From contig OMTX01000017.1 in the NCBI GenBank assembly GCA_900314085.1, positions 1 to 40,849 of the forward strand: a DNA stretch of 40,849 bases, in the 5' to 3' direction. Position 1 is the stretch's first letter. Each line of letters starts with the position of its first letter. Made by a program: the position numbers and the translations under genes. Positions 17,292 through 25,229 of this stretch are shown here, piece by piece. This stretch comes from an uncultured Lachnospiraceae bacterium (GTDB lineage Bacteria > Bacillota > Clostridia > Lachnospirales > Lachnospiraceae). Below the pieces are notes generated by a model. The model was not told the DNA's origin and ran no database searches. It saw only the letters and a list, made by a program, of their open reading frames with translations.

Positions 17292-18480
17292 TGCTTTCTC
17301 CCGTGCTGTCTTTTTCACTCCTGCTGCCCTGCCCGTCCACATCGATTTCGACAACGTAGCTGCGCGTCGGTGTCTCGGACGCTTCAATCCTAAGCAGGGT
17401 ACCGCCGGCCTCAGCAATGCAGTCAGCAAAAGACGATGCAAACTCGTCCGTCATGTTTTCCAGCGTCGGAACGACAGCATCAAAGGGCGCCATCTCATTT
17501 AAGAGCTGATTCTGGTAGGGCTCGAGGAAGGCGTTGACTGATCTTTCGAAGACAGAGAACTCGACGAAGTCCCGGCTGTCGATGCCGATGGTCAGCCCAA
17601 ACTCCCAGGTGTGGGGATGGGCGTCGCCCTTCTCCCCGTCGATCCAGATGTAATGGCGGGCGTTGAGATAGAACTTCATCTGATAATAATGCTTAAATTC
17701 GGCCTTCACAGGCACTCCCTTCCCGGCCCGTAAATAAGCCGATGCAAAGGCGCGACGGTAGAGCTTCCTGCCGGCGCTCTCAAGATTCTTTCCCAGGCGT
17801 TCGTTCTCTTCATGCAGGAGGTCATTCCTCACCTGCTGCCGCCGGTAGCGGAAGGCAAAATACGAAGGCAGCAGAATAATGAGCACGCAGAAAACTGCCA
17901 TAATGATCCAGAGGTTAACCTTGGCGCTTAAATAGCGGTTGTTGTTCAGCAGGGCATCGCGGGAAGAAAGAAGGCAGAGCTTGTAAGCGGTTCCGTTATA
18001 AGTAAATGCTGCGCCGGACGCCACATAGCTTCTTCCGTCAATTGTGACCGTGCTGTGCGTCACCTTCCGCTCCTTCAGAGAATCGAAGAAAGCTGCCGAA
18101 TCCGGAGAAGAATAATAGGACTCCGCCGTAAGATTCCGGTACTGGCTGTAGCCCGTGACATTCTGGATATAGAGCATCGTGTGGCTCTCCGACAGGGTCC
18201 AGTAGCGGCTGCCCGAGGAGTCAAGCGTTCCGAGAATATTATTTATGATGTCTGCGCTGTCGCGGTTGTCCTTCAGATAGATCTGGTCGAGAACCAGCTT
18301 CACATAGGCGTCCTGCTGGCCGGCGCTGATGTCAATGAGGCCGTCCTCGTAGGTTTCAATCTGCCGGAAGCAGAAGAATGCAAGCAGAGCCGCAATCACC
18401 GCCGTGACCGCCACTGCTGCCGCAAAGACGTTTCCCCGGCGCTTTTTATTAGTCATATCCTTTTCTTTTCCACTGCTCAT
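17284..18480 (-). CDS. Two-helix membrane protein with cytoplasmic PTPS-like domain (XrtG-associated)
   Basis: A 398-residue protein: short basic cytoplasmic start, helix at 18-38, an extracytoplasmic domain at 40-185, a second helix at 188-210, a short coiled linker, then a domain at about 258-382 resembling 6-pyruvoyl tetrahydropterin synthase. In that domain HPHTWEFGLTI (288-298) matches the zinc-ligand HxH strand, LENMTDEFASSF (340-351) the helix after the conserved Glu, and ETPTRSYVVE (369-378) the final strand. It is unlikely to be a plain pterin enzyme because it is tethered behind a sensor-like outer domain. It overlaps the GT2 gene before it by 4 nt. Reaction and ligand are unknown. 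Confidence 0.8.
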   Translation of the reverse strand: MSSGKEKDMTNKKRRGNVFAAAVAVTAVIAALLAFFCFRQIETYEDGLIDISAGQQDAYVKLVLDQIYLKDNRDSADIINNILGTLDSSGSRYWTLSESHTMLYIQNVTGYSQYRNLTAESYYSSPDSAAFFDSLKERKVTHSTVTIDGRSYVASGAAFTYNGTAYKLCLLSSRDALLNNNRYLSAKVNLWIIMAVFCVLIILLPSYFAFRYRRQQVRNDLLHEENERLGKNLESAGRKLYRRAFASAYLRAGKGVPVKAEFKHYYQMKFYLNARHYIWIDGEKGDAHPHTWEFGLTIGIDSRDFVEFSVFERSVNAFLEPYQNQLLNEMAPFDAVVPTLENMTDEFASSFADCIAEAGGTLLRIEASETPTRSYVVEIDVDGQGSRSEKDSTGESNA

Positions 18481-19880
18481 AACGACGACTCACCCGAATC
18501 CGTTTCCGCGGATTCATCAGAATAATTAAAAAACCGGTAGATGCGGTTTCTCAGATTGACAGGCTTTTTCAGGATACCTGCAGCAACACTGCAAAAGTCC
18601 TTCCACTCCTCGGAGAAGCTCCGCGTCCTCCAGGCGCTGTCCGTCGAAATCGAGTTGATGATACCGGCGAAGCGGACGAAGAAGAGGCAGAAATTGTAGG
18701 CGGGAAGCAGGGCAACACACCAGAAATGGCGGCGGTAGTACTTCCGCAGATCCCCGTTTACCCGCAGAAAATGGGAGGCCGAAAGGAAATAGAGGTATGC
18801 CACAAGGATATAGAGGGCGAAGATCACGAGGACAGAGTAGAAAATCACCGTCGGCGAATACTGCATCGCCTGCAGGCAGAACATCGCCAGGTACCAGATC
18901 ATCCGCGGGAAGGCGAAGGTGTGGTCATAGAGAAGCGTCCGCGTGTTCACATCGGAAAATGCCTTCGTGATGCGAAGAGATTTCCCGCCGAACATCTTTG
19001 CCACCTCGAGGCTGCCCCGCTGCCACCGCTGCCGCTGGGTGTAGAGCTTGTCGAGGCTCTCGATGGGATCGACCAGAAACAGGGCGTCCTCGCAGACCTC
19101 GATGCGCTCGTGTTTCAGATAGCGCATCTGAAAAGTAATATGGGTATCTTCGGAAACCGTCTCCGTATTGTACATACGGGAGTCGAGAATGGCAGACTTC
19201 CTAAAGGCGGAAAAGGCGCCGGACAGGGTATAGACGGAATTCGTCTCCGAGGCATAGGAGCGGCCGGCGAGGAAGGCCTGGGCATACTCCATATACTCGA
19301 GCCGCTGCACGAGGTTTAAGATCAGGCTCTTCGTCTTCCCAATCAGGGAGGGGTTCGTGAGGATGGCCCCCGTCTGGCAGTCGAGTTCCTCGTCCGCTTC
19401 GAATTTCCGGACAATATTTTTTAGGGCGTGCTTCTCCAGGATGCCGTCGCTGTCAATATTGATGATGTACTTGCCCTCGGAGTTGTAGAGTGCCATATTG
19501 AGGGCCCGGGACTTGCCCTGCTCCGTATTGAGCCACTGCATTTTGAGGTCCGGGAACTCGTGCTGGCATCTCGCGAAGACGGAAAAGGAATCGTCCGTCC
19601 CCTGATTGTTCACAAGGAAGATGCGGATGGAGGAATTGGGATAGGAGCTGTCATTAACCGAGGCGATGCAGCGGAAAAGCGTATCCTCGGAGTTGTAGAC
19701 GGGGATCAGAAGGGTGATCTCGGGAAAATAGGTCATTTCCCCCTTCGCCCGCGTTTTTCTGCGGCGGTGCAGGAGGAGAAGGACGCTGCCGAGCGCCGGC
19801 AGGATCTCCATGAGGACCGGGATGATGATCCAGGCTCCCCAGAAGACGAAGGAATTAAGAATTCGAGTGATTGCGGTCAT
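18477..19880 (-). CDS. Exosortase G-associated GT2 glycosyltransferase
   Basis: A 467-residue membrane glycosyltransferase matching the XrtG-associated GT2 family. One N-terminal helix (about 10-37) precedes the catalytic domain: ITLLIPVYNSEDTL, NIDSDG with DSD at 143-145, SEDTHIT at 243-249 and QRQRW at 282-286, the acceptor/processivity motif shared with cellulose and hyaluronan synthases. Two or three C-terminal helices (about 325-410) could form a translocation channel. The start overlaps the xrtG gene by 26 nt and the stop overlaps the PTPS-like gene by 4 nt, so translation is coupled. It may polymerise or transfer the sugar linked to the sorted protein; donor and acceptor are unknown. 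Confidence 0.88.
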   Translation of the reverse strand: MTAITRILNSFVFWGAWIIIPVLMEILPALGSVLLLLHRRRKTRAKGEMTYFPEITLLIPVYNSEDTLFRCIASVNDSSYPNSSIRIFLVNNQGTDDSFSVFARCQHEFPDLKMQWLNTEQGKSRALNMALYNSEGKYIINIDSDGILEKHALKNIVRKFEADEELDCQTGAILTNPSLIGKTKSLILNLVQRLEYMEYAQAFLAGRSYASETNSVYTLSGAFSAFRKSAILDSRMYNTETVSEDTHITFQMRYLKHERIEVCEDALFLVDPIESLDKLYTQRQRWQRGSLEVAKMFGGKSLRITKAFSDVNTRTLLYDHTFAFPRMIWYLAMFCLQAMQYSPTVIFYSVLVIFALYILVAYLYFLSASHFLRVNGDLRKYYRRHFWCVALLPAYNFCLFFVRFAGIINSISTDSAWRTRSFSEEWKDFCSVAAGILKKPVNLRNRIYRFFNYSDESAETDSGESSL

Positions 19881-20478
19881 AGCTGAAGCTTCCGATTCTC
19901 ATCTTGATGACCTGCGGCTTCGTGAACACCATGAAATAGAGGTAGATCGTGAGCAGGTAGAAGAATATGCGGCCGATGAAGGCGTGCGCCACCCCGTAAG
20001 CCCCCTCGCCGAAGAAGTGGACGATGAGACAGATGATACTGATCCGAAGGGCATTCGCCAGCATGATATAGCAGAAGGACACAATGCCGACAACGACCTT
20101 CTCGGAGGTCTTGTAAACATTGAAAAATACGAGCAGGGAGAAAAAGGCCAGAAGCTCAATAATGCCGGAGCACTCCATATCAACGAGCAGTGTCATGCCC
20201 CCGCCCCCATAGGGAATATACATGATGCTGAACTTGAAATACGCGGTAAAGGTATTGCCGATCTTTCCGATGAGACCGGCCAGGGCACAGACTGCCCTTG
20301 CAAGCGGCATGGTGGCGACCGGCCGCACGAGAATCATCAGGAGGATGAAGAGGCCGGCCGAACCTGCAATGAAATGCCAGGCAGCAAGATCTGCCTTTTT
20401 CGTCACATAGAGGAAAAATACCCAGAGGACAAAAATAATAATGGAGGCAATGATGCTTCCTGCAGTAATTCCGGTCAC
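19855..20478 (-). CDS. xrtG: Exosortase XrtG
   Basis: A 207-residue multi-helix membrane protease/transpeptidase. The exosortase/archaeosortase triad is visible in order: Cys103 in DMECSGIIE, Arg145 in ANALRIS and His165 in YGVAHAFIGR, each at the edge of a hydrophobic helix. Five or six helices are predicted (about 5-27, 33-53, 62-80, 105-122, 127-155, 166-186). Size and motif spacing fit the Gram-positive XrtG group. Exosortases recognise a C-terminal tripartite sorting signal, cut it and probably transfer the protein to another anchor. Its likely substrate is the gene directly upstream, which overlaps it by 4 nt. This assignment is from motifs and context. Confidence 0.92.
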   Translation of the reverse strand: MTGITAGSIIASIIIFVLWVFFLYVTKKADLAAWHFIAGSAGLFILLMILVRPVATMPLARAVCALAGLIGKIGNTFTAYFKFSIMYIPYGGGGMTLLVDMECSGIIELLAFFSLLVFFNVYKTSEKVVVGIVSFCYIMLANALRISIICLIVHFFGEGAYGVAHAFIGRIFFYLLTIYLYFMVFTKPQVIKMRIGSFSYDRNHSNS

Positions 20479-22406
20479 GAAGCCATCCCCGTTTCAAGGC
20501 GGAAAGGCAGAGCCTCTCCCTTCTTTTTCCTGCGGAAGAAATATACTGCTGCAACGGTGCCGATGCAGAGGAGGATGCCTGCGGCAGGACCGGAAGAAGC
20601 TCCGGCGGTCTCCAGCCACTGGGTGCCGATATTGATGAACTGGGCCCGCACTTTCTTAAAGTCCGTTGCATCGCAGCCGAAGTGGGCAGCAAGTGCCTCG
20701 TAATCGAGGTAGAACTCGCACTCGTCCCGTTGGTCGGTAATTGTCACGGTCATCTCGCCGAAAAGACCGTCGTAGTTTTTCTCCTGCTGTTTTTTCAACT
20801 CGTCGAGTGTTTTCGCGTTGCCCCAGCCCTGGGTATTGGAAATATAATAGGTATAGGTTCCGTTGGGCAGATCTCTGACTTTCGGGTTCCAGTTGATATT
20901 GCCTTCACTGTCCGCCGTAAAGACGCGCGGATAGAACAGGTTTCCGCTCAGGTCGATCGTCACGCCGGTCGTGAACTCGTGCCCGTTGTAGGTATCAAGG
21001 TGGTTCTGCATCTCGGAATACACATGCCCGTAGAGGGTGCTCCCGTTGGAGTAGAGGGCGCCCTGTGCGTCGACGACTTCCTCCTGGGTTCCTGCCGTTG
21101 CATACTCGATGATGGTATGGGGATAGTCCTTCCAGTCCTCGTAATTTCCGTCATAGGAAATATTGTATTCGATCTCATCCCTGCCGCGGCCATCGAGATT
21201 CGAAATGTCCGAAATCATGGGCTCCATGAGGTAGAGGCCGAAGTTCACCGTCTTTTTGTAAGCCGGTATCTGATCCGAGGGAATGGCAATCTCCCACTGT
21301 CTGCCGACATGCTTTGCCGTAACGCCCGGGATACCGCTGACGCTCCCGTCCATATTCAGCTGGAAGACCAGTTGATTTCCGAGGTCTGTCACGATTGCAA
21401 ATTTGCCGTTCGAATTCGGGCCGGCATGATAGGCGCCCAGTACATCCTTGTTTTCATTGATATAGATATAGAGACTGTCCCCGTCCCATACAGAAGCAAC
21501 GGACTCGAGTTCCCCGTTCGGATCGGAAGCATCCGTCTTTGCGACGGGATCCCAATCGGAATAGTTTCCGTCAATCGTGATTCCTTCATAGGAAGCCGAT
21601 TTTCCCTCTGGCACCGGATTTCCGTCGAATACCGGCAGAGAGGAAACGTCGATCGTCGTCCCTGCTACTGTAAGCGCAGCATCCGCATTCGAAATATAGG
21701 AAGCAGGAATCAGAAGCTCAAAGGCGTAGGGACCGGGCGTGTTCCAATGGGCTGTATTCCTGTACTGATAGGAAACGCCGGAAATCTGATTCAGATTCCA
21801 GTTGTACTTCGTAATGTAAAAGGTCTCTGTCTTTCCATTCTGCGTGAAGGTCAGAGGCACCTGGGACAGGCAGTCGTCGTCCCACTGGGTGACAGACGTC
21901 GCATAGAAGGCAAAATAAAAATTGCCGGCGGCATCCTTCGCCGTCTTCCACTGCTCGAGACGTCCGTCTCCGGCACGGGCAGAAACCCCTGCCCAGTCAC
22001 CGACATTGCCGTCGATGGTAATCTTTCCGGGAACAGTTTCGCCTGTGGCTTCAGCAGCCGCCGTCTGTTCTTCCGTTTTGGCATCCGAATCATTCGTACC
22101 TTCAGCATTCGCGGATTCCGCAGTCGATTCACCGGCAGCAGAACCAGTTGCATTTGCTGCCCCGTCCCCTGTGTTTTCTACGGCAGACGCATCATTTGCG
22201 GCATCCTTCCGGTTTTCAGCACCGGCTGAATTTTCCCCGGCTGCTTCCGAAGCAGAGACTTCCGTATTTGAATTTTCTGTCTCAGCTGCTGCAGCATTTC
22301 CTGCATCTGCAGGCACTCCCGCAGCCGTCACAGGAGCAGCCGTCACTTTCCCGGCTAGCACAAGCGTAAGCAGAACTGCCGCCGTTTTCTTCCATCCGTT
22401 CTTCAT
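20475..22406 (-). CDS. Secreted repeat protein with C-terminal exosortase sorting signal
   Basis: A 643-residue exported protein. A signal peptide (about residues 1-29) is followed by a low-complexity Ala/Glu/Asn/Ser linker (30-125). Three tandem units begin with a shared DGN..DW motif: TIDGNVGDW (130-138), TIDGNYSDW (277-285) and SYDGNYEDW (417-425). Spacings of 147 and 140 residues suggest beta-sandwich modules of the DOMON/CBM9 type that bind sugars or ligands. The tail has ASSGP at 603-607, a 17-residue hydrophobic stretch and RRKKK at 625-629, the form of the Firmicutes exosortase sorting domain. It is first in the xrtG operon, behind a strong promoter, so it is the probable dedicated substrate of XrtG. 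Confidence 0.85.
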   Translation of the reverse strand: MKNGWKKTAAVLLTLVLAGKVTAAPVTAAGVPADAGNAAAAETENSNTEVSASEAAGENSAGAENRKDAANDASAVENTGDGAANATGSAAGESTAESANAEGTNDSDAKTEEQTAAAEATGETVPGKITIDGNVGDWAGVSARAGDGRLEQWKTAKDAAGNFYFAFYATSVTQWDDDCLSQVPLTFTQNGKTETFYITKYNWNLNQISGVSYQYRNTAHWNTPGPYAFELLIPASYISNADAALTVAGTTIDVSSLPVFDGNPVPEGKSASYEGITIDGNYSDWDPVAKTDASDPNGELESVASVWDGDSLYIYINENKDVLGAYHAGPNSNGKFAIVTDLGNQLVFQLNMDGSVSGIPGVTAKHVGRQWEIAIPSDQIPAYKKTVNFGLYLMEPMISDISNLDGRGRDEIEYNISYDGNYEDWKDYPHTIIEYATAGTQEEVVDAQGALYSNGSTLYGHVYSEMQNHLDTYNGHEFTTGVTIDLSGNLFYPRVFTADSEGNINWNPKVRDLPNGTYTYYISNTQGWGNAKTLDELKKQQEKNYDGLFGEMTVTITDQRDECEFYLDYEALAAHFGCDATDFKKVRAQFINIGTQWLETAGASSGPAAGILLCIGTVAAVYFFRRKKKGEALPFRLETGMAS

Positions 22407-22448
22407 ATGACCACCTGACAGTCAGAATTGCATAATCATGGAAATTAA

Positions 22449-22477
22449 ATATTAAGTCCGGAAATCCAATTCGTCAA
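22449..22477 (-). promoter_or_regulatory. Sigma-A promoter of the exosortase operon
   Basis: On the minus strand TTGACG (22477-22472) and TAATAT (22454-22449) are separated by exactly 17 bp. The -10 lies 42 bp before the start codon of the sorted protein, giving a leader of about 35 nt with an AGGTGG ribosome site. Confidence 0.8.
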
Positions 22478-22577
22478 GGCGTTTTCTGAAAGATAGCCAA
22501 TCCGGTACAAAAAAGGAAATCCGAAGGGATGCTTCCGGGGCACACATGCATTTTTCTGCACAGTACAGCGGATCTGT

Positions 22578-22613
22578 AAAAAGAAAAGGCGCGGCAGTCT
22601 GTACTGCCGCGCC
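22578..22613 (-). terminator. Intrinsic terminator after trxA
   Basis: An 11-bp perfect GC-rich stem (22613-22603 with 22598-22588) and 4-nt loop are followed on the minus strand by TTTTCTTTTT. It isolates trxA from the exosortase promoter. Confidence 0.92.
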
Positions 22614-22639
22614 GCACATTATTCCTAATCTCTTCTGTC

Positions 22640-22951
22640 TCAGCCCTGCAGCATGGCAAGAAGCTTTTCCTTGGGCGTCACGCCGACGGCCTTTCCGACG
22701 AGTTCGCCGTTTTTGAAGGCCATGAGCGTCGGGATGGACATGATGCCGAACTTCTCGGCCAGCTCCCCGTTCTGATCCGTATCGCACTTGCCGACCTTGA
22801 TGTCTGCGTTCTCCTCGGCCAGTTCCTCAACGATGGGGCCCTGCATGCGGCAGGGACCGCACCAGGTCGCCCAAAAGTCCACAAGGACGGGCTTGTCTGA
22901 CTTCAGAACCTCGTTCTCAAAATTGTCATTTGTAATATTGACGACTGCCAT
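22640..22951 (-). CDS. trxA: Thioredoxin
   Basis: A 103-residue cytoplasmic disulfide reductase. The redox motif WCGPC has Cys31 and Cys34 after VLVDFWAT, and the cis-proline lies in MSIPTLM, both at standard positions. The start at 22951 (MAVVN) is supported by AAGGAG 6-7 nt upstream; a longer reading would add 43 unrelated residues. It forms its own unit with a strong terminator. Its reductase, TrxB, is encoded 17 kb away in the same window. Confidence 0.97.
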   Translation of the reverse strand: MAVVNITNDNFENEVLKSDKPVLVDFWATWCGPCRMQGPIVEELAEENADIKVGKCDTDQNGELAEKFGIMSIPTLMAFKNGELVGKAVGVTPKEKLLAMLQG

Positions 22952-23121
22952 ATCAATCTCCTTTTTGCAATGTTTTCTCTCCGGTTCCTGCAGCAAATAA
23001 GGCTGTCTCTTCAGGAAGCCTTTTTCATCTGATGAAAGAAGATTATCACCTGCGCAGACCCGCTTCCGTTGCGCGGGCAACGCAGCCGGGACAGGCAGGT
23101 AAAACTACGAGCAAAAGTGTT

Positions 23122-23138
23122 GATACGCATTGCGTATC
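23122..23138. repeat. Perfect palindrome after the esterase gene
   Basis: GATACGCA, one central base, then TGCGTATC, 11 nt after the esterase stop codon. On the minus strand a few T residues follow, so it may be a weak terminator. Confidence 0.4.
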
Positions 23139-23149
23139 GCAATGACAAA

Positions 23150-24247
23150 TCAAAAATTCCCGTTGTCACTCTCATCCGCATCGCCCAGCTCATCCGCAAA
23201 CGTGTGGACTTTTTCTGCAGGCTGTCCTGTCTCTGTCTTGGCAGGAACCGGAACCGTTTCCTTCACGGGTCCGTCCGGATCGACGTAGCGCAGGGCGTGG
23301 AGAAGCCAGCCGGCCGCCTTCGTCCGCTCTCCGAGACCGACACCGTGGGGAACGCCGAAGTACTTGTCGTACATATAGTCAATGCCGTACTCATCAAATT
23401 TTCCTGCCAGGACATCCGTGTGGGCAGACGAAGGAACGAGGACGTCGTTTCCGCCTGAAAACATATAGGTCTTCGGGAAGTCCGCCGTCACCCATTTCTG
23501 CACACAGAGAGATTCCCGGTTCTCCCGCTTTGTCATTCCCTTGGGGCCGAACATGAAGAGGTTGCCCCGCTCGGAAAGCCAGATGCCGAAGAGACCGATC
23601 CAGATATTCCAGTAGGGGTGCTGCAGCCAGTGGTTCACATTCGTCCAGGGGTAGCCGAGGAGGAGAGCTCCCGGCTTTGCCGCGCCGTAGCGGGCATAGC
23701 CATACTTCTCCGTCCCGAAGGTGGCACAGAGGTTGCCGCCGGCGGAAAAGCCAACGAGGATGTAATTCTCCATCGTCACATTGAATTCGTCCGCATGGTC
23801 CGATATGAGGCGAACCGCCCGGGCCAGGTCATGCATGGGAGCATGGGAGGAGCAGTTGAGTCCGGCCCGGTACTCAAGCACAAAGGCCGTATAGCCGAGC
23901 TCATTGAAACGGGCAGCTACCGGAAAGCCCTCCGTATCTGTACAGAGATGGGCGTAGCCGCCGCCTGGGCAGATGATGACCGCCCGCGTCTTCTTTCCCG
24001 TGTCGTTCGGAAAGACGGAGATCTTCGCTGCTCCCCGCTTCCGCTTGATCCTGACCTCGTCAAAGGCATAGACAGGGTACTGGCGGAAACGCCCTTCGCT
24101 CATCAGGGCGGAAATCCGGTGAACCCCCTTCTTCTTGTTGCAGGCAAAGGTTTCCACCACGTACATGCGGATGATGGAGACCACCGTGAAGACGAAGGTC
24201 AGAAGCAGGTAATATTTGAGAATTTCCAGTATGAAATGACGAACCAC
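23150..24247 (-). CDS. Membrane-anchored alpha/beta hydrolase (esterase-like)
   Basis: A 365-residue alpha/beta hydrolase with an N-terminal membrane segment (about 8-30). The oxyanion motif CPGGGYAHL (93-101) and nucleophile elbow GFSAGG with Ser168 are typical of acetyl-esterase/lipase-like enzymes; SGGNDVLVP probably carries the acid Asp and PHGVGLGE the catalytic His. A charged, disordered C-terminal tail ends in acidic residues. The start is GTG at 24247, with GAGG 8 nt upstream. Removal of acetyl groups from surface or plant glycans is a reasonable guess from the family, but the substrate is unknown. Confidence 0.8.
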   Translation of the reverse strand: MVRHFILEILKYYLLLTFVFTVVSIIRMYVVETFACNKKKGVHRISALMSEGRFRQYPVYAFDEVRIKRKRGAAKISVFPNDTGKKTRAVIICPGGGYAHLCTDTEGFPVAARFNELGYTAFVLEYRAGLNCSSHAPMHDLARAVRLISDHADEFNVTMENYILVGFSAGGNLCATFGTEKYGYARYGAAKPGALLLGYPWTNVNHWLQHPYWNIWIGLFGIWLSERGNLFMFGPKGMTKRENRESLCVQKWVTADFPKTYMFSGGNDVLVPSSAHTDVLAGKFDEYGIDYMYDKYFGVPHGVGLGERTKAAGWLLHALRYVDPDGPVKETVPVPAKTETGQPAEKVHTFADELGDADESDNGNF

Positions 24248-24263
24248 CTAAAACGCCTCTGTA

Positions 24264-24305
24264 AAAAAACCGTTCCGCAAACTCAGGCCAGCCTGGCCGC
24301 TGCGG
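24264..24305 (-). terminator. Intrinsic terminator after hypA
   Basis: A two-part stem, CCGCA/TGCGG outside and GGCCAG/CTGGCC inside (24305 down to 24275), is followed on the minus strand by a run of seven T residues (24270-24264). It lies between hypA and the esterase gene. Confidence 0.7.
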
Positions 24306-24408
24306 CAGTGTTATCTGCGCGTCTTTTTTCCCGCGAATCCCATCGCCAAGTGGACATGCCTGCACATCCATTGGGCAGCGGATTCGGGGTATGTGACCGC
24401 CTGTCCGC

Positions 24409-24753
24409 TCAGCAGGCTTCGATTTCCTTGATGGCAAACTCGTTTCCCTGCACGAGATAAGTGTGACCGCTCCCGCAGTAGGGACAGGTCTTCCCGTACT
24501 CTACCGTGGGATAAGTCTTTTTGCAGTCCTCACAGTAGGTCACCGCAGGTATCCGCTCCACCTTCAGGGCACAGCCCTTCATGAGTTCTGTCCGGTCGAC
24601 TGCCCACTGCCAGACATCCGTGATGAGGTCGGGGACGATGGTCGACACCTCCCCGATCTGCAGGGTGACAGAGCTTACCTCTGTCAGATGATTCTCTTTT
24701 CCGATGTCCGTCACATCGTCAATGACGTGAAAGACGAGTCCGAGTTCGTGCAT
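24409..24753 (-). CDS. hypA: Hydrogenase/urease nickel metallochaperone HypA
   Basis: A 114-residue protein that begins MHELGL, giving the N-terminal nickel-binding Met-His-Glu motif, and carries a zinc site of two CxxC pairs: Cys74/Cys77 and Cys90/Cys93. Length and layout match HypA/HybF, which deliver nickel during [NiFe]-hydrogenase maturation. No other hyp or hydrogenase gene lies in the window, so it is isolated. A block of AT-rich repeats sits only 10 bp upstream and the ribosome site is weak. Confidence 0.92.
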   Translation of the reverse strand: MHELGLVFHVIDDVTDIGKENHLTEVSSVTLQIGEVSTIVPDLITDVWQWAVDRTELMKGCALKVERIPAVTYCEDCKKTYPTVEYGKTCPYCGSGHTYLVQGNEFAIKEIEAC

Positions 24754-24762
24754 ACTTTACTC

Positions 24763-24795
24763 AATGCATAATTCATAATGCATAATTCATAATTA
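24763..24795. repeat. AT-rich interspersed repeat, copy upstream of hypA
   Basis: Shares the 17-mer AATGCATAATTCATAAT with the element at 1205-1230, in the same orientation relative to the downstream minus-strand gene. It lies 10 bp upstream of the hypA start. Confidence 0.6.
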
Positions 24796-24896
24796 AAAGC
24801 CACCCGACAATTCAAATACGCCTCTCCGCGCGCAGTACAGCATGTAGGCTCTGCAGCAATAGAGAGTACACCCATTCCGAAGGTCGGCGGCAGGTT

Positions 24897-25157
24897 TCAA
24901 CCGTGCAGGCCGCGTGTCTGCCGGTCCATGTCCTCAACGACGATGTCGTAGATCTCTCCCTTACCCTGGCAGTATTCCAGAACCTTGAAAGGGGTATTCG
25001 TATGGAAGTGAAGCTTTACCATGTCCTCATCGCCGACGCAGAGAAGCTCGTCACCAACGAAATTTTCCGCGATATAGTCGTGAATCTCGTCGGGATCCAG
25101 TTCTTCGCCGTCAAAGGGTTCCAGCAGGCACTGGGTATCGTAACGGGGATCGATCAT
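24897..25157 (-). CDS. Standalone DAK/FakA C-terminal-like domain protein
   Basis: An 86-residue protein with an excellent AAGGAGG site. The segment VGDEDMVKLHFHTNTPFK followed by VLEYCQGKGEIYDIVVEDM closely resembles the C-terminal part of fatty-acid kinase FakA and other DAK-family proteins, where VKVHVHT and the NMREQ-like region close the domain. The N-terminal kinase and middle domains are absent, so it cannot be a kinase alone. Small genes of this type are annotated in Lachnospiraceae as kinase-to-dihydroxyacetone-kinase. Function is unknown; ligand sensing or partnering a DegV/FakB-like protein are possibilities. Confidence 0.7.
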   Translation of the reverse strand: MIDPRYDTQCLLEPFDGEELDPDEIHDYIAENFVGDELLCVGDEDMVKLHFHTNTPFKVLEYCQGKGEIYDIVVEDMDRQTRGLHG

Positions 25158-25229
25158 GATTTTTTCCTCCTTAAATCTTTACACAAGTATTGATATACTA
25201 CACTAAATCCGCCGCAGATTCCATAGACA

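Noticed and set aside
20682..22229. 515-codon open frame on the plus strand opposite the sorted-protein gene
   Set aside because: It lies fully antisense to a well-supported gene with signal peptide, repeats and sorting tail; it has no ribosome site or recognisable motif, and long antisense frames are common at this GC content.
20475..22406. LPXTG sortase substrate
   Set aside because: No LPxTG-like motif precedes the C-terminal helix; the SSGP/helix/basic tail next to xrtG fits an exosortase signal better.
22452..22787. 111-codon minus-strand frame across the trxA 3' end
   Set aside because: It overlaps trxA in another frame and runs through the terminator.
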